A DNA stretch of 64,000 nt, taken from positions 57,435-121,434 of the forward strand of contig NZ_JBDJAW010000025.1 of NCBI RefSeq assembly GCF_039649665.1, read 5' to 3'. The position numbers were made by a program, and so were the translations under genes. Source of the DNA: Microbispora sp. ZYX-F-249 (lineage in GTDB: Bacteria > Actinomycetota > Actinomycetes > Streptosporangiales > Streptosporangiaceae). Under the pieces are notes generated by a model. The model was not told the DNA's origin and did not search any database. It saw nothing but the letters and a program-made list of their open reading frames with translations. This document shows, piece after piece, positions 30,988 to 39,381 of the stretch. Each line of letters opens with the position of its first letter. Position 1 is the stretch's first letter.

Positions 30988-31063
30988 TTGGATATTGCAA
31001 CACAAGCAGACATGAGCTCGTGCGGCTTCAGCGGGCGGGCAGAGCGGCCGTCCGTCCTGCTGC

Positions 31064-32293
31064 TCAGCCGGTTCCGCAGAGTGCGTGGTCGATCAACCTG
31101 GAGGCCGCTCTCATCTGACGCAGGGAGCGGTCCTCGGAGTCCGCGTATTCGGTGGAAACCGAGACGACGACACCCCGCCGGCCGTCCTCGGAGAAGCCGT
31201 TCCTCGTCATGAAACCGACGATGTCTCCGCCGTGACCCCAGTAATGTCCGCCGCACGACAGCGGGATGGAGAACAACCCGAGGCCGTACCGCGCTCCGGG
31301 AAAGGCTCGTCGCACCTTCGCGTCGGTGGCGACGGTCCGCTTCAACTGGCCGAGCTCCGCCGGGCGCAGCAGCCTGCCGCTGAGCAGAGCGCGGTAGAAC
31401 CGGTCGAGGTCGGCGGTGGTCGAGACGATGGCTCCGGCGGCGTCGGCGGTGTAGGGCGCGCGGGTTCGGGTGACGTCGATGAGCGTGCCGTCGGGGTACC
31501 GGTCGTAACCCTCGGAATGCGGGTCCGGAACGTCCGGGGAAAGGCCCGGCACACTGGTGTCACGCAGACCGAGCGGACGAAGGATGCGCCGGTCGACCTC
31601 CTCGGACCACGGGCGCCCGGTCGCCCGTTTGATGATCATCCCGAGCAGGATGTACCCGGCGTTGCAGTACCTCCATGACGTCCCGGGCGCGAAGTCGGGC
31701 CGGTGCCGCATGGCCTCTTTCACCAACGCGTCCGGCGGGACGATGTCGAACCGGTGCCGGTAGTAGTCGGCCGGTGTCTCATGTCCTTCGTCGCCTTCAT
31801 GGATACCGCTCGTGTGCTGGAGCAGCTCACGGACGGTGATCTTGTTACCGTCGTTGCCGTTGCCGTGCACCACGCCGGGCAGCCGGCGTTCGACCGTGTC
31901 GTCCAGCGACAGCTTCCCTTCCCCCGCCAACTGCAGGACGACGGTCGCCACGAACGTCTTGGTGGAACTGCCGATCCGGAAATGGTCGTCCGGCTTGACC
32001 GGGCGCCGGGTGCCGGCGTCGCCGAAACCACTGGTGGCCGCCAGGTCATGGCTGTCATGCGTCGCACGCGACTGGACCCCTGTCGCCCCGGTCGCGGTGA
32101 TCGCATCGGTGTCGCGCTGCAACCGGCTCTGGTCGTACGGCTGGGGCGCGGCCGTGCGCGTCGCAGCCGTTCCGCATGCCGCTGCCCCCAGCACAGTCGC
32201 CAGGGCCGTGACCGACGCTGCCAGGCGTGCCCGGGGCCCGCGCGGCTTCGGCGCTCTCACGTACCGTGTTGTCCCCCTGACCATGGGATCCAT
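31064..32293 (-). CDS. Exported serine hydrolase (class C beta-lactamase fold), end of the lanthipeptide operon
   Basis: A secreted or lipid-anchored serine hydrolase of about 409 residues. The N-terminus is ASVTALATVLGAAACGTA, a signal peptide with a possible lipobox Cys. Catalytic motifs are S-S-T-K in GSSTKTFVATVV, Y-C-N in YCNAGYILLG, and H-G-G in WGHGGDIVGF. It begins 11 bases after the permease gene stop, so it belongs to the lan operon. D-Ala-D-Ala carboxypeptidases, esterases and D-aminopeptidases share this fold; here it may trim or degrade the lantibiotic precursor or alter the cell wall. The start could also be the ATG three codons later at 32284. Confidence 0.85.
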   Translation of the reverse strand: MDPMVRGTTRYVRAPKPRGPRARLAASVTALATVLGAAACGTAATRTAAPQPYDQSRLQRDTDAITATGATGVQSRATHDSHDLAATSGFGDAGTRRPVKPDDHFRIGSSTKTFVATVVLQLAGEGKLSLDDTVERRLPGVVHGNGNDGNKITVRELLQHTSGIHEGDEGHETPADYYRHRFDIVPPDALVKEAMRHRPDFAPGTSWRYCNAGYILLGMIIKRATGRPWSEEVDRRILRPLGLRDTSVPGLSPDVPDPHSEGYDRYPDGTLIDVTRTRAPYTADAAGAIVSTTADLDRFYRALLSGRLLRPAELGQLKRTVATDAKVRRAFPGARYGLGLFSIPLSCGGHYWGHGGDIVGFMTRNGFSEDGRRGVVVSVSTEYADSEDRSLRQMRAASRLIDHALCGTG

Positions 32294-32303
32294 GTGTGAC
32301 CGA

Positions 32304-33158
32304 TCAGCCGAGCCGGGAGAAACGCCGGGCGGCCACAACCAGTGTGATCAACGCGAGAGCGGCGACGACGGCCAGTTCGGCAGGTGGCGACAGGCGCAGG
32401 CCGCCCCAGCTGACCGGCTCGGACAGCATGGCCGGTCCGCGCGGGAGCCGATCGACTCCGGCGGTGTGGCGCATGGCGTCCACGGCATAGGTCAGCGGGT
32501 CGAGGCGGGACAGCCACGCCAACCAGCCCGGCAGCGCACTGATCGGGAACATCGTCCCGGACAGGAACATCAGGGGGGCCATCAGGACGCTCAGCGCGGT
32601 GGTCAGCGTGCGGGGCCGCCGGACGAAAACCGCGACCGCCGCGGCCAGCACCGTCAGCGCGAACGACGTCAGCGCCAGCTCGGCGGCGAGCACCGCGAAC
32701 GCCGCGGGCCGGTAGGCGACGTGGAGCAGTCCCGCACTGGCCAGGATCACCATGCCGTGGCAGGTCGCGACCGTCATGCCGCCGAGGCATTTGCCGATCA
32801 GCAGGGTGCTCCGCGACACAGGGGCCACGAGCATCTCACGGAGGAAACCGTCCTCCCGCTCCCAGACGATCGACGCGCCCACGGACATCGCGGCGGGTTG
32901 TGCCGCCATCACCAGCACACCGGGGAAGAGGAACGTCAGATAGTCCGACGCGGGCCCCATGCCGGAGGCGGCGAAGAGCCCTCCCAGGCCGATACCGAGA
33001 ATGAAGAGGAACATCAGGGACTCCATCAGGGACACCAGCGTGCCGACCCGATCGCGGAGGAAGTGCAGCATCTCCCGCCGCCACACCATGCGCGCGGCGC
33101 CGAGCTCGGCGGCGAGGCCGTGGCTGTACGCGGCGCGTGGCACAGTGCCGTCGGCCAT
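32304..33158 (-). CDS. ABC-2-type permease of the lanthipeptide locus
   Basis: A 284-residue ABC-2 permease with six hydrophobic segments (first near residues 44-62, VSLMESLMFLFILGIGLGG, last near 262-278). WEREDGFLREMLVAPVSRSTLLIGK is the intracellular loop that contacts the ATPase. The ATG overlaps the stop of the ATPase gene by four bases (ATGA). Together they resemble daunorubicin-type exporters rather than LanT. They may export the lantibiotic or give self-protection. Confidence 0.9.
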   Translation of the reverse strand: MADGTVPRAAYSHGLAAELGAARMVWRREMLHFLRDRVGTLVSLMESLMFLFILGIGLGGLFAASGMGPASDYLTFLFPGVLVMAAQPAAMSVGASIVWEREDGFLREMLVAPVSRSTLLIGKCLGGMTVATCHGMVILASAGLLHVAYRPAAFAVLAAELALTSFALTVLAAAVAVFVRRPRTLTTALSVLMAPLMFLSGTMFPISALPGWLAWLSRLDPLTYAVDAMRHTAGVDRLPRGPAMLSEPVSWGGLRLSPPAELAVVAALALITLVVAARRFSRLG

Positions 33159-34216
33159 CAGCGGCCTCCCCCGGACTCGTCCCGGATGTGGTGCCCGGTG
33201 TGGTGGAGGAAGACGTCGTCGAGGCTGGGCCTCGTGACCGTCACCTCGTGAACCGGGACGTCCAGGCCCGCGCACAGCCGGGGTACCAGGCGCGCTCCGT
33301 TCTCCGCCTGGACGCGCAGGCCCCGCGGTCCGGCGACGGCCTCGATTCCGAAGCGTTCGCGCAGCGCCGCGGCCGCCGCCACGTCGTCGCCGGTACGCAG
33401 GTCGATGCGGTCGGCGGCGAGCGTCGACTTCAACTCGGCGGGCCTGCCCTGCACGACGATCCGCCCGTCGTGGACGATGGCGACGCGGTCGCACCGCTCG
33501 GCCTCGTCGAGGTAATGCGTCGTCAGGAAGATCGTGGTCGCCTCGCGTTCGCGCACCTCGCGAAGGTGTGCCCAGAGCCGGTCGCGCGCCTGCGGGTCCA
33601 GACCGATGGTGGGTTCGTCCAGGAACAGCACCCGTGGCCGGTGCAGCAGGCCACGGGCGATCTCCAGACGGCGGCGCATCCCGCCGGAGAAGGTCCGTAC
33701 GAGGTGGTCACGCCGTGCCGTGAGCCCGGCCAGGTCGAGCATCGCGTCGATCCGGGCGGCCAGCCCGGCCTTGGCCATGGCATACAGGTCGGCGTGGAAG
33801 CGGAGGTTCTCCGCGGCGGTGAGCTCCTGGTCGAGCGTGCTCTCCTGGAAGACGATTCCGAGACTCCGCCGCACCAGGCCGGGCGCGGTCCGGGTGTCGT
33901 GACCGGCCACCTCGATGCGGCCGGCGGTGGGCATGGCCAGGGTGCACAGCATCGCGATGATCGTGCTCTTGCCCGCGCCGTTCGGACCGAGGAGGCCGAA
34001 CGTCTCGCCCTGCTCGACCGTGAGGTCGACGCCACGTACGGCGTCCACGTCCGGATAGGACTTGTGGAGGCCGGTCGCCCGTATCGCGGGAACGCCCTGG
34101 CTCCGGCACGCGACGGGCGGCACCTGAGCGCTCCGATGGCCGGTTCCGAACACGGTTCCTCCCTCGGGCATTCCTCCGCGTGCGGCGCGACGGCGGCGTC
34201 GGGCCCCTTTTGTCAT
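33158..34216 (-). CDS. ABC transporter ATPase of the lanthipeptide locus
   Basis: A 352-residue ATPase with Walker A GPNGAGKS, signature FSGGMRRRLEIARGLL, Walker B VLFLDEP and the switch His (TTHYLDEAERCD). The C-terminal extension after it is the DrrA type. The start is the ATG at 34216, overlapping the LanM stop by four bases; this gives an Arg-rich N-terminal tail (GARRRRRAARGG). An internal ATG at 34171 is possible but its ribosome site is one base away. It pairs with the permease gene downstream. Confidence 0.92.
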   Translation of the reverse strand: MTKGARRRRRAARGGMPEGGTVFGTGHRSAQVPPVACRSQGVPAIRATGLHKSYPDVDAVRGVDLTVEQGETFGLLGPNGAGKSTIIAMLCTLAMPTAGRIEVAGHDTRTAPGLVRRSLGIVFQESTLDQELTAAENLRFHADLYAMAKAGLAARIDAMLDLAGLTARRDHLVRTFSGGMRRRLEIARGLLHRPRVLFLDEPTIGLDPQARDRLWAHLREVREREATTIFLTTHYLDEAERCDRVAIVHDGRIVVQGRPAELKSTLAADRIDLRTGDDVAAAAALRERFGIEAVAGPRGLRVQAENGARLVPRLCAGLDVPVHEVTVTRPSLDDVFLHHTGHHIRDESGGGR

Positions 34217-37200
34217 CCGCCGGGTACTGGATCGAGGAGCAGGGGGGACGGGACCCGGTCGGGGTGGGCCAGGCGCAGGAAGTGCATGCCGATGCCGGAT
34301 CTTCCGATCATGAGTCCGGGAAGGAGGCCCGCCGTGTCCTGGATGAGATCGTTCCGGGTGTCGTCGAAGTGCCGCCATTGCTCGTGCGCCTGGACATTCG
34401 CCTCCATCTGAAAGGTCGGCTCGTCGCGCAGCCTGGCGAAACGCAGGAACAGTTCGGCGTTCCCCGACCGGCCGTGGCAGAGCGTGTCGCTCCTCAGCCG
34501 GGGGAAGTTCCGTAGCGTCGCCGTGAGGGCGTGGTGGGTGTCGCGCAGCAGCGACTCGTCGTCGCCGTCGAGGAGCGCCCAGCTCGCGATGCGGCTCAGG
34601 CCGATGCCGGCGGCGCCGTTGCACCAGGCGTTGGCATAGTAGCGGCCGTCCTGCGGTACGCCGCCGGGGCTGGTGCGCAGGTCGTACCAGTCGTTGGTGG
34701 TCTCGTCGAAGTGCCGGGCCTCGTAGGCCAGGGCGCGGCGTCCGGCGATCACGTACTCCGTCCGGTCCGTCAGCCGCCCGAGCCGGATCAGCGTCCACCC
34801 GATGCCCGCCGCTCCGTGGGCGAAGCCTGTGAGATTGGCCGGGGCGATGCGAGGATCGGGCGGGGGCCAGCTCAGCGTGCCGGCGTCCGCGACGGCGTGG
34901 CGCAGCAGCACTCTCGCGCACAGATGCGCCTGGTCGATGCCCTCGTCGTCCGCTTCGGAGGCGAGGCCGAGCAGCACCGGGATCAGGCCGGCGGCACCGC
35001 TGAAGACGTCCAGTGCCGTGTCGGCCTCGATACGTGATCGGAGGTCCTCGCTCAGGCGCACGGCGAGCCCGAGCAGCTCGCGGTCCCGCCAGAGGCGGTG
35101 CAGATGAGTGAGCACGTAGATCAGGCCGCCGACCCCCGTGAAGGCGCCGATCTGCCGGCGATCGGTGGCCGCGATGGCGTGGGACAGGGCTCGTTCGGCC
35201 GCCTGCCGGAACTGCGGTCGCGGAACGATCCGGTCGAGGTAGGCGAGGAACAGTGCGATGCCCGCCGCCCCGTCGTACAGGTCGCCGCCGATGTCGACCC
35301 GTACGGGCCCGTCCGGGCCGATCTCGTACGACGTCCACGGCGCGGGCTCCGACGGCTCGCGGAGCATGGCGCACAGGCGCTCGCCGATCCGGCTCGCCTG
35401 CTCGACGGAGGCGGACACGAAGGCCGGACTGGCGACCTCACTCGTGCGCAGGCCGGCCGCGATGTAGAGGCGCTGCCGCTCGCGGTTGTCCGCGGACAGG
35501 AGCCGGATCCGCCGCGTGGCGCAGTCGAGCGGAGAGGCGCCGACGTCGATCGCCAGCGGCGTCGTGTGGTCGTGCACGAGCGGCCCGCCGCGGGCGTCCA
35601 TGGTGAAGATCGGTATGTCGAGCCGCCACATCGACTCGACCTCCCGCTCCGCGAGCCGGCCGTCCCGGTCCCAGCTCTGCGGGAAGGTGCGGACCGTGCC
35701 GAAGGTCAGGTCGACCTCCAGGGGGTCGACCAGGCACTTGGGGTGCCGGGCGTGCTGCAGCAGGTTGACGTAGAGCTGGGTGGACCAGTTGACGAACCGG
35801 ACGCGGATGCCGTCGAACATCTCCGTCACCGCGCGTATCGCCGCCTCGGGGTGGCGCTCGAACCATTCGTGCACCCGGCAGAACCCCTCGATGATCGCCT
35901 CGGTGTGGTCCTCCGGCCGTACGAGCGTGTCGCCGACCAGCACCCGGTTATAAGTCTCCGGCTCGACGCGCACGCCGGTCATGTGCGTCACCGACGTCCG
36001 GAAGCTGTCGCGCCGCTCTTCGAGGCAGGGCACGGGCATCGGCAGCTCGTACGCCTCGCCTCCGGAGTAGCCGCTGGCCCGTATCAGGTCACCGGAGGCC
36101 GCCGCGCGCGGCCACTCGAGCAGTCCGGTCCTGAACACCGAGTCCAGGAGGGTGCCCGGCGGCCGTGCCTGACCACGCAGGAGCACGCCGAGGGCGGTCT
36201 CGCAATCGCAGACGTGGGCGTGACCGTCGGCGACCAGAACGTTCTCCAGATGCAGGTCGTCTCCGCCCAGTACGTAGAAGATCCCCAGGTGACCGCCGAG
36301 TTGCCGGTAAAGCCGCTCGATTTCCTCCTCGGTCGTCACATGGTTACGGCCCGGGGGGATCCGCTCCTCATAGCCGTATCCCGGCCGCGACAGGACGGCA
36401 TGCGGCGCGAAGCCGAGCACTGCGTCCCCGCGCAGCCGCGCGAGGAGCTTCTGCATCGCCGCCTCGGCGGCGACCGGGCGCGGTTTGTAGACGAACGAAC
36501 CGGTCGCGCCGCTCACCAGCCGGGCCTCGACAAGGGTGACGGTACGGGCTCCGGCGTGGTGATCGGAGATACCCGGCCGCACCGACAGGAACGACGAGAC
36601 GTCCGCTCCGAAGATCGTGCGGCCGATCGCCGCGGCATCCGCGTCGAGGCGCTCGACGAGCTCGCATCCGAAGTCGGCCAGCAAGGCGGTGACGTGCGCC
36701 AGCCAGCGTCCCAGGACCGGGAACCTGAGATGGAAGCGGTGGTGGGCGGCCGCCCCGGCGAACGTGGCGTCGACGTACGCTCGGAAGTCCTCACGGGTCG
36801 CCCGTGCCCTGTCGATGCCCGCCTCTACGCAGTGCACCTTCGCGTCGGCCTCCACGGCCCACGCGAGTGACAGCTCGAAGCGCTCGAAAAGGTGCCGCTG
36901 CAGATCGTCGGTGATGCGACGGCCGAACCGGCCCGGATGGCGGGCTCGCGCGGCGTCCATCCGGCGGCCGAGTTCGAGGAGGAACGGCTCGCAGGCGATG
37001 GCGAGCCGACCGTAGTAGATCTCGGGGCGCCGCCAACTCGCGTCCGGCGCATCGCGGGCGGAGCGGTCGAACCGGTCGAGTGCGCCCCGGTAGGTCGGCA
37101 GCCAGGAGCGCTGCACCTCGGCGAACACCGCCTTGGTGTGGTCGTCGGCGTCACTCAGGCCGAGCTCGTGCCGCCGGAAGGCGGTGAGCGCCCGCCTGAG

Positions 37201-37410
37201 GCCGTCCCGGCCGAGGGCCTCGGGCGCGGATGGGTCCGTCCTCACGGCGAGCCGTCGGGAGACCCGGTCGATCTTCCAGGTGTCGAACGGGGGAAGCGGG
37301 CCAGCGGGCGTCGCCGGTCCGGTGGCCTCCAGTTCGGTCAGGATTCGCAGACGTTCGGCGAGGTTCGCGGCGGCGGCGGCCATGTCGATGAAGGAGTAGT
37401 GGTCGCCCAA
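34213..37410 (-). CDS. lanM: Class II lanthipeptide synthetase LanM
   Basis: A synthetase of 1,065 residues. The N-terminal half is the dehydratase domain (DUF4135), which phosphorylates Ser/Thr and eliminates phosphate; SFVYKPRPVAAEAAMQKLL and LGGDDLHLENVLVADGHAHVCDCETAL belong to it. The C-terminal half is the LanC-like cyclase: the zinc ligands are Cys at about 930 (WCNGAAGIG) and Cys-His at about 978-979 (CHGRSGNAEL). It joins Cys thiols to dehydrated residues of LanA, which is encoded about 200 bases upstream. The start is a TTG at 37410 with AAGGAG eight bases upstream; the first ATG is nine codons later. Downstream genes overlap by four bases. Confidence 0.95.
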   Translation of the reverse strand: MGDHYSFIDMAAAAANLAERLRILTELEATGPATPAGPLPPFDTWKIDRVSRRLAVRTDPSAPEALGRDGLRRALTAFRRHELGLSDADDHTKAVFAEVQRSWLPTYRGALDRFDRSARDAPDASWRRPEIYYGRLAIACEPFLLELGRRMDAARARHPGRFGRRITDDLQRHLFERFELSLAWAVEADAKVHCVEAGIDRARATREDFRAYVDATFAGAAAHHRFHLRFPVLGRWLAHVTALLADFGCELVERLDADAAAIGRTIFGADVSSFLSVRPGISDHHAGARTVTLVEARLVSGATGSFVYKPRPVAAEAAMQKLLARLRGDAVLGFAPHAVLSRPGYGYEERIPPGRNHVTTEEEIERLYRQLGGHLGIFYVLGGDDLHLENVLVADGHAHVCDCETALGVLLRGQARPPGTLLDSVFRTGLLEWPRAAASGDLIRASGYSGGEAYELPMPVPCLEERRDSFRTSVTHMTGVRVEPETYNRVLVGDTLVRPEDHTEAIIEGFCRVHEWFERHPEAAIRAVTEMFDGIRVRFVNWSTQLYVNLLQHARHPKCLVDPLEVDLTFGTVRTFPQSWDRDGRLAEREVESMWRLDIPIFTMDARGGPLVHDHTTPLAIDVGASPLDCATRRIRLLSADNRERQRLYIAAGLRTSEVASPAFVSASVEQASRIGERLCAMLREPSEPAPWTSYEIGPDGPVRVDIGGDLYDGAAGIALFLAYLDRIVPRPQFRQAAERALSHAIAATDRRQIGAFTGVGGLIYVLTHLHRLWRDRELLGLAVRLSEDLRSRIEADTALDVFSGAAGLIPVLLGLASEADDEGIDQAHLCARVLLRHAVADAGTLSWPPPDPRIAPANLTGFAHGAAGIGWTLIRLGRLTDRTEYVIAGRRALAYEARHFDETTNDWYDLRTSPGGVPQDGRYYANAWCNGAAGIGLSRIASWALLDGDDESLLRDTHHALTATLRNFPRLRSDTLCHGRSGNAELFLRFARLRDEPTFQMEANVQAHEQWRHFDDTRNDLIQDTAGLLPGLMIGRSGIGMHFLRLAHPDRVPSPLLLDPVPGG

Positions 37411-37616
37411 TGGTCGGACTCCTTTTGTACGCGACGGACGGCAGGCCGGCCGCGGCCGGCGCGTATTTCTCCGTTCGCACCTGCTGTGACATGACACGCA
37501 CAGCCGTAGGGGTTCCCGATGAGCACGCGTATTCGGGCATGTGATGGTCACCGACGGGCGGCGGCGCGGACGACGACGGCCGGCCGCGCCGATGCCGGTG
37601 TCTTCTTGCTCGGCGC

Positions 37617-37844
37617 CTAATAGGTCTTGCGGCAGACGTGCGTATGGATGCAGTGATGGGTGCCCGGACACGCGTAGATTTCGCCGGCGGCACCCTCCGT
37701 CCAGGATTTCAGTAACTCCTGATCGGGCTGTTCGATCGGGTCGGGAAACGCGGAGACCTCGATACCGAAGGCGGTCGGATCCGCCATGAGTTCGGCCCGG
37801 AACTCATCGTCGACGGCGGCCTTGAGTATCATCGCTCTTTCCAT
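37617..37844 (-). CDS. lanA: Class II lanthipeptide precursor with His/Thr/Cys-rich core
   Basis: A 75-residue precursor. The leader (about 1-53) has the NHLP-like segment DDEFRAELMADPTAFGIE and an acidic tail. The core at the C-terminus reads ACPGTHHCIHTHVCRKTY: Cys59, Thr62, Cys65, Thr68, Cys71 and Thr74. Thr62-x-x-Cys65 and Thr68-x-x-Cys71 can each close a four-residue ring. A third Cys (59) has no Ser or Thr before it within ten residues except Thr49. Four His (63, 64, 67, 69) stand among them. There is no double-Gly site; GAAGE at 51-55 is a possible cleavage region. A strong AAGGAGA precedes the ATG. LanM follows on the same strand. Confidence 0.9.
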   Translation of the reverse strand: MERAMILKAAVDDEFRAELMADPTAFGIEVSAFPDPIEQPDQELLKSWTEGAAGEIYACPGTHHCIHTHVCRKTY

Positions 37845-38157
37845 TGTAATCTCCTTGCTTCCGGGCTTCGGAGAAATGATCGCTCGGGCGTGGCCGAATT
37901 AGCGCGTCCGACGTGCCCTGTCGTATTTTCAGTATCACTCCCGGTGCCACATTCGTTGCAACACGGACGTAAACTTGTCGGCAAGAGGGCGGAGTGTTCG
38001 GCACTGTTTTCTGCAGGGCTTTAACGTTGTTTACGTCTTTCTTGTTCGATGGGCGATCGTGGCGATATTGACTGGTCGCGTGGAGGTGGCAGGAGCGTGC
38101 CCGGCCCCGCGGTGACGGGCGGACAGGCCGGGTGGGCATCGAGCCGGGGGAGGGCGG
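37845..38157. promoter_or_regulatory. Divergent control region of lanA and the serine hydrolase gene
   Basis: A 313-base gap richer in A/T than its flanks, with no gene. On the minus strand TTGCAA (37956-37961) and GATACT (37931-37936) with 19-base spacing form a possible lanA promoter; the transcript would have a leader of about 80 bases. For the rightward gene no clear promoter is seen; its ribosome site is GGGGGAGGG just before 38158. Confidence 0.4.
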
Positions 38158-39363
38158 ATGGGGCGAACACCGTTTCGCGCGAAGGCCTCTCTGCGGGTCA
38201 TGGCGGTGGCAGCCCTCGCCGTGGTGTCTCTCGGCCCCCCGACGTCTCCCCCTCCGGTTCCGGATCAGGACGGAGACTCCGCCCTGCGCGCGGTGTTGAC
38301 CGAGGCCGTGCGCCGGAACCACTATCCGGGGGCGTTGGCGCAGGCACGGAGCCGGGAGCGGACCTCCGACGTGGCGATCGGAGTCGGTGACGTGCGGAAC
38401 GGCACGGCGCCGCGGCCCGATTCGCGATTCAGGGCCGGGAGCATCACGAAGACCTTCGTCGCCACCGCGGTCCTGCGACTGGTCGCCGAGGATCGGCTCC
38501 GATTGGACGACACCGTCGAGCACTGGTTGCCGGGCCTGGTCGACGGCAAGGGCAACGACGGCCGGCGGATCACCCTGCGGATGCTGCTGAACCACACGAG
38601 CGGCCTCTTCGACTACACCACCGACAAGGAACTGAGCCACACCTATGAGCGTGATCCGTCCCGCCGGCTCCCGCCGCACGCGCTGGTCCGCGTCGCGGTC
38701 TCCCATCCCCCGCTGTTCCCGCCCGGGACGGCCTGGAACTATTCCGACACCGACTACGTCCTGCTCGGGATGGTCATTCAGCGGGTCACCGGCCGGTCGT
38801 ACGCGGAGGAGATCACGCGGCGGATCATCCGGCCTCTGGGCCTGCGCTCGACCTACTTCCCCGGCGGATCCTCGTCCATAGCCCCTCCCTACCTGCACGG
38901 CTACGAGATGCCGGACTCCGGCGTCATCAAGGACGCGACCGTGCTCAACACGAGCTTCGCGCCCGGATCCGGCGACCTGATCTCGACCGTCGGGGATCTG
39001 AACCGCTTCCTCTCGGCCCTGCTGGCGGGGCGTCTGCTGCCCTCGTCTCTCCTGCGTCAGATGCTGACGCCGGTGCCCCGATCCCGTGCGGGCTCGGACA
39101 TGGACAAGTACGGCCTCGGCGTGATCATCACGAGGCTCCCCTGCGGGATCACCGTGTACGGCCACGGCGGGACCCTCGACGGTTATCTCACCGGCGTGAC
39201 CGGGCGGCAGGGCGGTGCCCACACGCTCGCCTGGGTGATCAATGGCAGTTGGGGGGTGGAGAACCAGATCGCGCTGATGGACAAGGCCTACACCGCCGAG
39301 TTCTGCGCCACCGGCAGCACGGCGCCGGGCCTGCACCGTCGTGACGGCGCAGGCCCGGCGTGA
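38158..39363 (+). CDS. Secreted serine hydrolase (class C beta-lactamase fold)
   Basis: A 401-residue enzyme with an N-terminal signal peptide (about 12-30) and the class C motifs: S95-I-T-K98 (GSITKTFVATAV), Y-S-D where Y-x-N is usual (WNYSDTDYVLLG), and H-G-G (YGHGGTLDGY). It is clearly related to the serine hydrolase at the other end of the lan operon, with similar stretches around each motif (LRMLLNHTSG versus LRELLQHTSG type). It is divergent from lanA. The replacement of Asn by Asp in the second motif is found in some D-aminopeptidases and esterases. It may act on the lantibiotic or the cell wall. Confidence 0.88.
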   Translation: MGRTPFRAKASLRVMAVAALAVVSLGPPTSPPPVPDQDGDSALRAVLTEAVRRNHYPGALAQARSRERTSDVAIGVGDVRNGTAPRPDSRFRAGSITKTFVATAVLRLVAEDRLRLDDTVEHWLPGLVDGKGNDGRRITLRMLLNHTSGLFDYTTDKELSHTYERDPSRRLPPHALVRVAVSHPPLFPPGTAWNYSDTDYVLLGMVIQRVTGRSYAEEITRRIIRPLGLRSTYFPGGSSSIAPPYLHGYEMPDSGVIKDATVLNTSFAPGSGDLISTVGDLNRFLSALLAGRLLPSSLLRQMLTPVPRSRAGSDMDKYGLGVIITRLPCGITVYGHGGTLDGYLTGVTGRQGGAHTLAWVINGSWGVENQIALMDKAYTAEFCATGSTAPGLHRRDGAGPA

Positions 39364-39381
39364 TGGTGTCACTCAGTCAGT

